Notes under the pieces: model-generated
Told to the model about the DNA's origin: nothing
Seen by the model: the letters and a program-made list of their open reading frames with translations, nothing else
Database searches by the model: none
In this document: piece by piece, positions 45,720-57,468 of the stretch
Layout of the letters: each line of letters starts with the position of its first letter
How positions within the stretch are numbered: position 1 is the first letter of the stretch
From: Primulina eburnea
Lineage: Eukaryota > Streptophyta > Magnoliopsida > Lamiales > Gesneriaceae
Length of the DNA stretch: 64,000 nt
Assembly (NCBI RefSeq): GCF_022965805.1
Contig: NC_133105.1
Coordinates: 1,922,001-1,986,000 of the forward strand
Reading direction: 5' to 3'
Position numbers and translations under genes: made by a program

Positions 45720-46419
45720 TACGTTTTTGTCAATAGCCTATATAAGTTGGCGTGGTCTTTCTGAAGCATTCAAATCGCTATTACTTGGGGAAATTTAGGG
45801 AAAAGGGATCCAAAAGTGATTTATTTAAAAAAAGGATCCATGAGTCAATTTACATAAATGTCCTTACGTTTAAACATAAATATATTATTAAATTTGATTT
45901 TGAAACCTTTAACACTGTATTCATTCTCATTTCAGTCGACTTCAAATCTAAATCTCGTTTCCGTCGACTTCTTCTCAAGATAATTTATCTTTCACATTTA
46001 TTTCGATTTATTGGGATTAGTCAATTTACTTGAAAAAAAAAAATCAATCTACACTTAAAATCGACCAAAATTTTGATCGATCAAGACCGCTTCCAAACAA
46101 AGCAATTGGTCGACCAAGACCAAAACCATTTTGGTTTTAAATGGTTTTGGTCTTGGTCGACCAACCAATGGTCGACCATTGGTTGGTCTTGGTCGACCAA
46201 GACCAAGGTCTTGGAATTGTTCGACCAAGACCAAAAGACCAAGGTTTTGGAATTGCTTGGAGGTGGTCGACCAAGACCAATCGACCACCTCCAAGTGCTT
46301 GGAAGTGGTCGATCAAGGTTGTTTTTTGATCGATTTTTTTTCTAACATATGAATCCATATATTTGACAAATATGACCGATAATTACTTAATTTTGACGGA
46401 TAATTACACAATTTTGACC

Positions 46420-47036
46420 AATGTTGCATGTTTTTAATATATGAATCACATAATTTCACAAGTATGTTCTATAATGTTACATTATTATGTTACATGTTAT
46501 GACATATGAGCCACAATTTCACAACTATGTTACATGTGTTTTGACATATGGGCCACAATTTCACAATTATGTTATATGTTTTAACATACGAATCACAATT
46601 TCACAATTATGTTATATGTTTTAACATATGAATCACAATTTCACAACCAATGATGTTACATGTTGTTTTAACATATGAATCACAATTTCACAACTATGTT
46701 ACATATTTTAACATATGAATCATAATTTCACAACTATGTTACATGTTTTAACATATGAATCACAATTTCACAACCAACTATGTTACATGTTGTTTTAACA
46801 TATGAATCACAATTTCACAACTATGTTACATGTTTTAACATATGAATCATAATTTCACAACCAATTATGTTACATGTTGTTTTAACATATGAATCACAAT
46901 TTCACAACGATGTTACATGTTTTAATATATGAATCACAATTTCACAATTATGTACATGTTTTTAACATATGAATCACAATTTACAATTATGTTATATAAT
47001 ATTGCATGTTTTAACATATGAATCACATATTTAGCT
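46420..47036 (+). repeat. Left array of a ~40-bp tandem repeat
   Basis: More than ten imperfect copies of a unit containing ACATATGAATCACAATTTCA and CAACTATGTTACATGTTTTA. Unit length varies by small insertions (CAACCAA, TGTT). Confidence 0.9.
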
Positions 47037-47936
47037 GAATCGACACAAAGTAGACCTTGTTGTTTTGGGTCGACCCTTGTTGCTTTGCTTTTGGGTCGAC
47101 CCAAAGATATATCCTACAAAATTCAATAAAAATTAAGAAAATAAGATACTTATAAAAGACAAAAATTAATAATAAAAAAAAACATTCAACTTTCTTCTTG
47201 GTCGACCAAAATTATGTTGGTTGACCAAGAAGATGGTTTGGTCGACCAAGAAATTCCAAGAAAATTTCTTGGTGGACCAAAATTTTTCTTGGTCTACCAA
47301 CAAAATTTTGGTCGACCAAAAAAATTATCTTAATTTTGGTCGAGCAATTTTTTGGATGAACTATTACTTTTTCTCTAAATAGATTCTGTGTCGACCGAGA
47401 AAAAAAAGAAAAAGAGAATTAGTTATGTTAAAGGTTTTAATTAGAGTTAATGTAATAATCAAGAGTCAGCTCCTTTTTTTAAAAAAAAAGTCAGAGTCTT
47501 TGTTTTTTAAATCTTTTATGTTTCAATCCCATTTTTTTAATTGACCCCTATTACTTGGAGAAAGAAAAGACATTTGAAAGTCGTTTGCTTTGCTAGGAGT
47601 GAGAAAGAATTTATTTAAAAAATGAGGACTCTGATTTTTTTTTAAGAAACAAGGAGTTGACTCCTGATTATTATATTAGCCGTAATTATATTTTTAAATT
47701 AATCAATTAATTGTCTTCTTCTCTTTCTTCTCGGTCGACACACATATTCTCCGATTAAAATTTACGAGCCATCTATCTTTCCACCCAGAAAAATTAGTCG
47801 ACCAAGAAGAATTTTCTTGGCGACCAACACCTTGGTCGACCAAGAGGAAACTTCTTCTTGGTCGACCAAATGGTGGTCCTTTGGTCTACCAAGAAGAATT
47901 TCTTCTTGGTATACATAAATGCTACTTTGTCGACCC

Positions 47937-48880
47937 AAGTTAAATATGTGTTTCATATGTTAAATCATGTAATATTATGTAATGAAATTTTGATTCATGT
48001 GTTAAAATATGCATAATAGTTGTGAAATTATGATCCATATGTTAAAACATGTAATTGTGATTTTTATGTTAAAACATGTAATTCAATTGAAATTGTGATA
48101 ACATATAATTGTGTTTTTTATGTTAAAATATGTAATTCAATTGAAATTGTGATTCATATGTTAAAATAGTAACATAGTTGTGAAATTGAGATTTATATGT
48201 CATGTAACATAATAAGCTAAAACATATTACATTATAGAACATACTATACTTGTGATTATGTAATTGTGATTTATATATTCAAACATGTAACATAATTGTG
48301 AAATTGTGATTCATATGTTAAAACATGCAACAAAGTTATGAAATTGTGATTCATATGTTAAAACATATTGAGAAATTGTGATTCATATGTGAAAACATGG
48401 AACATAGTTGTGAAATTGTGATTCATATGTTAAAACATATAACATAATTTTGAAAATTGTGAAATTATGATTCATATGTTAAAACATGTAACATAGTTGT
48501 GAAATTCTGATTCATATGTTAAAACACTGATTCATATGTTAAAACATGTAACATGGTTGTGAAATTGTGATTCATATGTGAAAACATGGAACATAGTTGT
48601 GAAATTGTGATTCATATGTTAAAACATATAACATAATTTTGAAATTATGATTAATATGTTAAAACATGTAACATAGTTGTGAAATTCTGATTCATATGTT
48701 AAAACATGTAACATAGTTGTGAAATTGTGATTCATATGTTAAAAATAGAATATATTTGTGAAATTGTGGCTCATATGTCAAAACATATGTAACATAGTTG
48801 TGAAATTATGACTCATATGTCATAATATGTAACATTATAGAACATACTTGTGAAATTATGTGATTCATATGTTAAAAACA
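47937..48880 (-). repeat. Right array of the same ~40-bp repeat, inverted
   Basis: About twenty imperfect copies of GAAATTGTGATTCATATGTT and AAAACATGTAACATAGTTGT. This is the exact reverse complement of the left array unit, so the two arrays face each other across ~0.9 kb. Confidence 0.9.
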
Positions 48881-49626
48881 TGCAACATTGGTCAAAAATG
48901 TATAATTATCCGTCAAAATTAAATAATTATCGGTCATATTTTTCTTTTAATCATGGATTCATGTGTTAGAAAAAAGGTCGACCCAAAAGCAACCTTGATC
49001 GACCCAAAATCAACATGGGTCGACCGAGAGATCAACATGGTCGACCCAATATCAATATTGATCCACAATGTCAACCGCAGAAATCACCATGGTCGACCCA
49101 AACCAAAACTGAATTTCACTAAATATAATCGAAACAAAAGATCAATCATGTCCAAAATAAAATCAATACAAATCGAATTATCAAAAATAAAATGTCTAAT
49201 ATGTAATCATACCAACATAATAAAAATGACCATCAGATCACCAAATGATCGACAACTTGATTTGACCAGCTTTGATCGACATTTCAGGAAGACCAAAAGC
49301 TTTGGTCTACCATGTTGGTCATCAACCAGTGTTATGTCTTTGAAGACCAAAGCTTGGTCGATCAAAGCAATGGTCGACCATCGATGTTTATTTTTTTGGT
49401 AGACCAAAGCAATGGTCGATCAAAATATGGTCGAAATTTTCTTCTTCAATCAGTCAATCGACGAACAAAAATAAATAATAAATCGAAATAATCATTAATA
49501 TTATCAGATTATATATAAGCTTAAAACACAAAAATATTTAAGTAAATTGACTTATGAATCTTTTTTTTTAAATACTTTCATTTCCCACTCCCTTTTCATT
49601 GAATTTCCCCTTTGCTAGAGAGGCTA

Positions 49627-51779
49627 ATGGATTCGTTCGCATCCTTCTTCGATTCGCAATCTTCGTCGCGCAATCGGTGGAGTTACGATTCTCTTAAGAA
49701 TTTCCGCCAGATTTCTCCCGTCGTCCAAAATCATCTCAAACAGGTTCCTTTTTTCCTGCGAATTTGTCGATGGTTTCTTCGAGAATTAATAAGTTTTTTT
49801 TATGTCTTTATCTGAGTGACGATTGGAATCGAGGTCATACGTTGAGAATCAAAGATTATCCATTTAACTAGGGTTACGTCGTCAATTTTTTCTGGTTGTT
49901 GGTATTGAATTAAACTGATGCTAAAGATTTTATTTTGATTTTCCTCCGTTGATTTGATTTTCGGGATGATAATATTTCTGACTAATTCTAACAATAAGGT
50001 TTCTTGTATATTTATGTGTTGAAAAATATAATTTAGAATTCTTCCGAATCCTTTAATCATTCCTTCCGTTTGTTGGCCTTTTATCCACAAATATTTGAAG
50101 AGAAAATGCTGTCTGATCTCAGGTGTACCTCTCACTATGCTGCGCCCTGGTAGCGTCTGCGGTTGGAGCTTATCTTCACATTCTTTTTAACCTTGGTGGG
50201 TTTCTTACAACTCTTGGATGCACGGGTAGCATAATTTGGCTACTCTCTGTGCCTCAGTATGAAGAGGTATTTATCTTTTTTGTCAGTTGTTTACATCTAT
50301 AAAAGTTAATGGATGGGTATTTACTATTTTTGGTTGACTTTACGCCGAAAGCAGTTTTATGTTTTACTTATGAAAATTTCTGAAAGCATACGAAGCAGAT
50401 GAATTAATACTTTGAATTTTGGGGTTTATTTGGAATCTTTGGTATATGCTTTCGTGTCAGAAGTTTTTCAAAATCTTGGCATTAAACTTATTAAATTTTT
50501 GGAAATTTTAAATTTAGTTTTTAGTAAAACTGATATCCATGCACGTTCTCAAATTTTTATCATCTTTCATTATAATAAACAGAAAAAGCGGATGTCTCTT
50601 CTAATGGCCGCAGCACTCTTTGAAGGGGCCTCAGTTGGTCCGTTGATCGAATTGGCAATTGACTTTGACCCAAGGTATATGTTATATTCCGGGTCCATAT
50701 GGTTTTGACTTTATTTGGTGCCTTTTTTTATTTGGACGCACATGAGATCTTACTTTTTTCCTGATAATAGCTGATAATAGACATCTGGTTTTCTTATTCG
50801 GCTAAGCCCACCCTCCTATGTTAAATTATGAATCTCATATCACAAGTTTTTTTGTGCTCCAGCATTATTGTTAGTGCTTTCGTTGGTTGTGCTGTGGCCT
50901 TCGGTTGTTTCTCAGCAGCTGCCATGGTAGCCAGGCGCAGGGAATACTTGTACCTTGGTGGCCTTCTTTCCTCTGGTCTGTCCATCCTATTCTGGTTGCA
51001 CTTTGCATCGTCAATATTTGGTGGTTCTATGGCCCTTTTCAAATTTGAGGTATATGATTTATTTTTTACTTCTCTTAATTTTTACCTATGTCCGTCTGGT
51101 ATGTTTCAAACTTTAAACTTGAGAAAAATTTATTGACCTGAGAGTTCCTGTCTTCTCCATTCATGACTGGTGATAGCATATAACTTATACCACTTCGTTT
51201 TCCTCTTGCAGTTGTATTTCGGGCTCTTGGTGTTCGTAGGTTACATAGTAGTTGACACTCAGGATATTATCGAGAAGGCACACTTTGGGGATCTCGATTA
51301 CGTGAAGCACACTCTGACCCTTTTCACTGATTTTGTTGCTGTCTTTGTGCGTATTCTTATCATCATGGTAAGGACTTTTTCATTGGAGCACATTCGACTT
51401 GCAAGGTTGAATTTTACTTGGCTTTAGCTTAAAATTTATTTAGTTTGTTGAAATTATATGATACTTTACATTATAGTAGTCCAAAATAAAAACAGATGAT
51501 TATTTATTTTCATCGTATATTAATAAATTTATGCAGTTTTTCTTTCATGCTACAATGAGCAGTAATATTAACCGAACTAAAATTTGAAGAATTTCAACAA
51601 TAATGATCAAGTTAACCTCATTCAAACGAAGCTCAAAAGCTTCAGATGAACTTAAGGTTGAGCTCGAGCTGTTTTCAAAGCTTAATTCGAGTTTTGCTAA
51701 TTTATATCCCTAATTGATCACATTGCAGTTGAAGAATGCATCCGAGAAGGAAGAGAAGAAGAAGAAGAGGAGAAACTGA
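49627..51779 (+). CDS. BI-1: BAX inhibitor 1, 248 aa
   Basis: Six exons, all in phase: 49627-49743, 50123-50266, 50583-50674, 50863-51049, 51212-51367 and 51729-51779 (747 nt). The start MDSFASFFDSQ and the body FRQISPVVQNHLKQVYLSLC, LFEGASVGPLIELAIDFDPS, VVDTQDIIEKAHFGDLDYVK and LFTDFVAVFVRILIIML are diagnostic of plant BI-1. It is a six- or seven-pass ER membrane protein of the TMBIM family that dampens ER-stress cell death and alters ER calcium and sphingolipid handling. The tail EKEEKKKKRRN is the basic C-terminus that binds calmodulin in the family. Upstream codons in the same frame lie inside the inverted-repeat element, so I take ATG 49627. No lesion is seen. The proximal promoter appears to have been replaced or displaced by the element. 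Confidence 0.93.
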
Positions 51780-53423
51780 TTTTGTGAGGAGAAACCGACT
51801 GTGAGGATGACAGTAGTTTCGTTCTGTGTTTCCTAGAAATAAGCTCTCTAAAATGCGACTTAACTGATTTGGAAACTTGCATTCGTTTCTATACCTTTTT
51901 TGGTTAATGTTACATATACGAGGTTTTTCAAGTAGCACAAACATAAATGTGTGCGTAATTTGTTTCACACCTTCTGCCTATGGCTGTTTTGTGTCGTATC
52001 CTTCTCAATGTTTCTGGTTGTGATTAACCCGTATTTTGAAATGTAATTATAACTATGATTTATAAATTAATTTCACAAAAGTTGGTAAATCCGGTTAGGG
52101 CAGCTCTTCTGCCCTGCCCCCAGCCGTTGATCTGCCAAAATTATATTAGGTCCTATGATATTTTTTATATTGTTACTTGGTGTCCTTGAACAAATTCGTG
52201 TGTAAAAACTTCAAAAAGTAATATTAATAATTTTCATGATATCAACGCACGGCCTCAGCTATCAGACAAATACATTTCGATAAGTACGATGAATCATGTC
52301 TTGTTTTACCTGAAAAATCAAGGGCCTGCACAAGTTGACAGAACTCATAAACTAAATTGCTCCTCTTGTCCATACCATCCCAAATCTCCACTGCCAAATG
52401 GTGAGTTTTAGAGTTTTCATCATGTTGTTTGATGGATTCATGCTCATTTATGAAGCTTAGAAGTGACAATCAATCAATCCTAAAAATTGTAAACTTCCAT
52501 TTCATCCAAACTAAACCTTGTGTGAATTTGCTCATCGGATCGATTTTCTTAGAGTATCGTCCACTGTCGGGAGAAAGCTCTCTTAGTCACAGTATACGAA
52601 GAGAAGCCGAGGACAAGGTCACCATCATCGGAAAATGGGCTAGCCGGTCGTCACCACCATTATTATCGTATATATCATAATGTCTCAAAACATGATAAAA
52701 GAGACAGATGGGATGATCGGAGAGCAGAGCTTCTCGAAAATGCCAGATAATTACGAGCAACTTCAGTAACTACCCATTCAAAAGCACCTCTTACGAATCA
52801 GGTGTTGTCATTTATAACACATGATCATATTTTTTGGTCGGAGTTCGTTGTCTCGTACCAATTCAGTTAAATGAAAATCCATTGGATGTTCTCTCGAGTT
52901 CCATGCATATATCATTCCGACGTCTCATCCGATAGTATATAGCGTAATTTGTCTCCAAATGCAAGCAATGCATGCATTGACAGATTCTCCTATCCGAAAG
53001 AAAGCCAAAACGCCGCAACTACTCCCAGTTATCTGGGAAAATGGGATTTTATAATATTCTAAAATGTTTTCTTTATTTATCTCCGAATATCATACCATAT
53101 AATATGGTTATAATATAGTTAATTTAGATTAAAATGAAAACAATAATCCTATACTGAGATTTTTTATGATAAAGATACGAAACCAATCAATGATAAGGTC
53201 ATATAAAACAAATTTATTTTTTTATATTACATTTATAAAATGTAAATTAAAAACATTATAATTTTTTTTGAAAAAATATATTCTAAAAGCTACACTTTTT
53301 TTTTATAAATCGATTTTATTTCATGAAAATATTATAAATTTCCTTCAAAATATAAGATAATACCACTCATGCAATATCCACAAGCTCCAAACGATCATCA
53401 AAACAAGCAAAGCAAAGTTATCC
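51780..53423. other. Intergenic between BI-1 and the monooxygenase
   Basis: BI-1 3' UTR at the left. A minus-strand frame at 52242-52469 (SLLSFINEHESIKQH to CICLIAEAVR) could not be assigned. 53.0-53.4 kb is AT-rich promoter sequence of the monooxygenase gene. Confidence 0.4.
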
Positions 53424-56400
53424 ATGGCGAGTGTCGTATTAATGCCTCCGAGATGGCCGTCTAGCTTGCCTTCATCGCGGCCAGAGGCAATCCACCTCAC
53501 CAAAATAAGGAGAATAATCGGGTCCATGGCGGATGCTGAAGCTGGTGGTGTAAGTAGAAAGGAAGACATAGTCATCGTGGGGGCTGGAATTTCTGGGCTT
53601 GCTACTGCTGTTTCGCTACAAAGGTTAAAAGTTCTTCCAATTACCGCTGATTCTACTTGATTTTGGAGTTAGAGTTTTTTTTTTTCTTTTTACTAAGGAG
53701 TTTTAAATTCAATTTTTGTTTGTTTTGTCGGTTGAATGGATAATGATAGGGTGGGGATTGGGTCGGTGGTGCTGGAGCAGGCTGAGTCTCTGAGGACTGG
53801 AGGAACATCGATTACGCTTTTCAAAAATGGATGGAAAGTGTTGGATGCTCTAGGGGTGGGAAGCCAGCTGCGAAGCCAATATCTTGACGTTCAAGGGTAT
53901 GCAGTAGGTTCATGGTTTCGGCCAATGGATTGCGAACTTTGCCTTACATAAATATTATCAATAAAGGGTGTGATACATTTTGAAAACACTCTAGCTTTAG
54001 GACACTATGTAAGCGACTGAATTTCTTGTTTTGACCTGGATATATATTTCAAACACTGGTTATGCCTCTCAATATCCAGCCTTTGGCCCTTCATCCTGTA
54101 ATCAAGGGGTTGCCCAAACCCAAAATCTGCAAAGTTCGATAAACGATTATGTCTTTGAAAAATTGCATTTGGCTTTCTTTATTCCATTCGGTCAGGTTCA
54201 GTTTAAGGATTTTATTACATTTGATTGTTCAGGTATAATTGACATGGTTAAAAACTGGTCAAAATGTGCCATGGGTCATAAAGTTCCTTGTTTCGGTCCC
54301 TGTAGCGGTGGTGTGATAATAAGTCACACTATGAAATTCAAGAGACCTGTGTGTTCATTTCAACTTCATGTTTATTCTATCCAATTTTTAGCATTGATAA
54401 ATTGCATCATATTGACCCATTTCTGTCATGAAAAAATTATATAAATTTTTTATTGAGAAATTGTTATTAGACGAGTTGTTATCGATCTTCTATTGAGGAC
54501 CAGAGACAGAATTCTGAACTAGTGTAAATTGTCGATCCTGGACTATTTCATGTTGCCAGCTGTACAGGATGGTGGTGAAATCAGAAGATGGAAGGGAATT
54601 GCGATCCTTCAGTATTCAAAGATGAGGACGAAAGGTGACTCTTTTCGATGTCCTTTTCGGTTGTTTGATGCTCAAAAGTTATGTATATGACATTTGACTG
54701 TTTCCATGAAACAGTCAAGAAGTTCGAGCCGTAGAACGACGAATGCTCTTGGAGACTCTTGCTAGCCAGTTGCCACCAAATACTATTTCATTCTCATCTA
54801 AGATTAAAAATATGGAAAGAAGTGAAAAGGATGAGATCTTGCTGAAACTCGAGGATGATTCTCAGATATCTGCTAAGGTAGGTTGACTGACAAACTTCGT
54901 TCTTGATGTGTTTAGATTTGCCATGGGATAAAGATTTATGCTTAATACTGATTTTGGTCCTAAGAATAACATTGACTAGTGGATTATATGTAAGTGCTGC
55001 TATCACTGGCCATTGATCGTTGTAGCTTGTTGTAGATTGTTATTGCGTGTGATGGAACACGATCTCCAGTGGCTAAGTGGATGGGTTTTCCAGAGCCCAG
55101 TTACGTTGGACATTGTGCTATTCGTGGCATTGGAATTTACCCTGATGGGCAACCGATGGAGTCAAAAGTAAGTTATGTTTATGGCAGAGGCGTGCGTGCT
55201 GGCTATTTACCTATCTCTTCCACCAAAGTGTATTGGTTTGTCTGCTTTAACAGTCCTTCACCAGGTACGCTTATAATGGAGCTAGTTTCTAATTAAATTA
55301 CAAGAAAAATTATCATATCTGCAAGTGACTAGTCTCTACCAATAGCCATAATCTTTTCATTTTGGCACCAATCAATTTACCGAAGAGGACAAGTTACGTG
55401 TATTTCCGTTGCTTCTAGTTCAAGTTGTTCACAGACCATTCAATCTGGACTTGAAATGTGCACCTCACATAGGCATTAGTCAGTTCAAGCCACGAAGTCC
55501 ATGGATTATTTTATCCCATCATTTACTATGCTTATTACTGTTTTGTTTTGGGTTTTTTTAGTTAAATTTTCCCTCCACACCCTTGAAGAAGAAATAGCTT
55601 CTCATGACAGTTTCTTCGTAGGCGAGTTTTGTTTCACACATTTATTTTTTTCCCCGGACTACTCCATCACATATTCATAACCACGTGGAAAACTACGTAA
55701 TTTGTTTGTCAATAACTATCAAATCCTTCATCTTTTCATTCTGACTTATTCTTGGTTTTAGTTGTTGCACCAACCAAATCAATTCAAAAGAATGTAGTCT
55801 TTGAATTGAGAACGGTAAGCTTTGTATTTTAAAGATGTAATTTTCCGAACCACATACATGATTAGTTGGAGAGTTCAATTCAACATTATTTGGGTGAGTT
55901 TAGTCGTTCAAACAACATTTCTTATCTGCATACACAGTACGCACTAAAGATTGAACTCATGCCTCCTTTTCCTGCTACCATACACTATACAGTCCCACAT
56001 ATCAAGATTGAAGTTGAGCTTCCTTTTTTTGCTACGATACACTACACAGCCCCATGCTTAATTTTTTTATAAATGCCTAATGACAGGTCCAAAAATAACC
56101 GATCCCTCCATTTTGAGGCAGGAAACTAACAAATTACTCCAAAACTGGTCCTCAGATCTTTTGGACATCATAAAATCTACTCCAGATGATATGTTCATAC
56201 GAACCCCTCTGGTAGATCGTTGGTTGTGGCCTGGAATCAGCCCTCCAGCTTCAGTAGGAAATGTTGTTCTTGTTGGCGATGCATGGCATCCAATGACACC
56301 AAATCTTGGGCAAGGTGGCTGTTGTGCATTAGAAGATAGCGTGGTACTCGCCAAGAAACTTGCACAGGCCTTAAAATCTAGGACCATTTCTGTAGAAGAA

Positions 56401-56592
56401 GCGTTTAGGTCTTATGGAAGTGAAAGATGGCCACAAATCTTTCCATTAACCATCCGTGCAAATCTCGTGGGTGCTCTGCTGCAGCTGGATAACCCGTTTG
56501 TGTGTTATCTTCGAAACAATTTTATTCTACCTAAGCTAGTTCGGCTTGGACCAATGCTAGAACATACGAATTTCGAATTTGAGCCTCTATAA
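53424..56592 (+). CDS. FAD-dependent monooxygenase (MO1/CTF2-like, zeaxanthin epoxidase-related), one extra base in exon 3
   Basis: Six exons: 53424-53623, 53750-53896, 54568-54634, 54715-54877, 55036-55264 and 56087-56592. Flavoprotein hydroxylase motifs are present: the dinucleotide fold IVIVGAGISGLATAVSLQR (exon 1), the DG motif IVIACDGTRSPVAKWMG (exon 5) and the GD motif VVLVGDAWHPMTPNLGQGG (exon 6). Exon 3 is 67 nt. Its phase and homologues call for 66, and after RELRSFS the frame changes so that conserved FKDEDES is lost and a TGA appears. All other junctions are in phase. Without the extra base the protein would be 436 residues. The family contains Arabidopsis MO1 (At4g38540) and relatives; substrates are poorly known. 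The N-terminal ~35 residues look like a plastid or mitochondrial presequence. It is either a lightly damaged gene or a draft error. Confidence 0.78.
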
Positions 56593-57468
56593 TGAACACA
56601 TTGATCAAGTTTTGTTGCTCGAATTAAATGCTGATTTTTACGATCAACAGAATGTATGCATCAAAATAAATATATTGTTTACCATTCAAAAATCCAGCGT
56701 TGGATGAGAATTTGAGTGAGTTGAACTACGATGCAAGAATTATCCGCTTTAGTGAATCTAACTCAATCTATGCCTATTTTGTCTCTTAGTGAGCATGTCT
56801 CCCAAAACAATCCTATAGATTTTATTATTATTTCTTAAAATCGCTAGAATTCAATACCCATAAAACTTACTTTTACATGATTAATGTTTTGTTTTATACC
56901 CAATGTAATTAAAAAAATTCAAATAAATATTCACGATGAGCAGTGATGGAGCTTGCATTAAAATACCCGTATATTATCATTATATACTGTGTCATGAAAT
57001 AGGCTACTATATACTTTTGATATATTTTAGGCTCAAAAAATCAGAATAACTACTCTCTTCACATAATACAAATCAAAATATATTGTTAATCAATTGCATG
57101 CTTCCTTTCCTAGCATATAAAACATTATAATAAAATCAAAATTATCTATTGCCAGTATATTATCTGTTTTCAGCGCTATGGATCGAATTGTTTGACAAGC
57201 TAGTCCTAGCTGAGAGCTTGGTCAAGATGGGTGAAACCTAGAATTTTAACATTACAAGCGGGATTAAACAGTGGAGAACCTTCCTCGTTTCACCAGTAAA
57301 CTACTACATATGAGCTTACAATGATCGATGCACAAAAATCAACGCCAAGGGCAGCTTATCTAAATACAGCTGCGACAACTTTGAATACAGGGTTGAAACA
57401 TCCATGCATAGCAAATCAGCATTTTGTTACATCCATGGACTTGTGAAGTCCTGTTTCAGGCTTACCAG
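56593..57468. other. Convergent spacer, 3' UTRs
   Basis: Lies between two genes that face each other. AT-rich, with no exon recognised. Confidence 0.5.

Larger units (their letters stand above)
45788..49611. mobile_element. Giant inverted-repeat (foldback/Mutator-like) non-autonomous element
   Basis: The left end GGGGAAATTTAGGGAAAAGG and the complement of the right end GGGGAAATTCAATGAAAAGG align, and the match continues: ATTTAAAAAAAGGATCCATG versus ATTTAAAAAAAAAGATTCAT, then AGTCAATTTAC on both. Moving inward, both arms carry GGTCGACC-rich blocks, then oppositely oriented ~40-bp arrays, then a palindromic centre near 47.5-47.6 kb. Sequence like the outer termini (CTATTACTTGGAGAAAG; TTTGCTAGGAG) recurs at that centre. 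There is no transposase frame. I could not find a clean target-site duplication, so the borders are accurate to about 10-20 bp. The right border is ~15 bp from the BI-1 start codon. Confidence 0.7.

Noticed and set aside
46420..48880. CRISPR-like spaced repeats
   Set aside because: The unit is a contiguous imperfect tandem repeat with no unique spacers, in a plant nuclear genome.
45854..49402. Several 60-150-codon frames inside the inverted-repeat element (for example 46055-46345 and 48953-49402)
   Set aside because: They translate the simple GGTCGACCAAG repeats (polar WSTKTK-type runs) on both strands and have no protein-family likeness.
54031..54444. 137-codon frame between exons 2 and 3 of the monooxygenase
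   Set aside because: It lies in the intron, has no family likeness, and the exon phases join without it.
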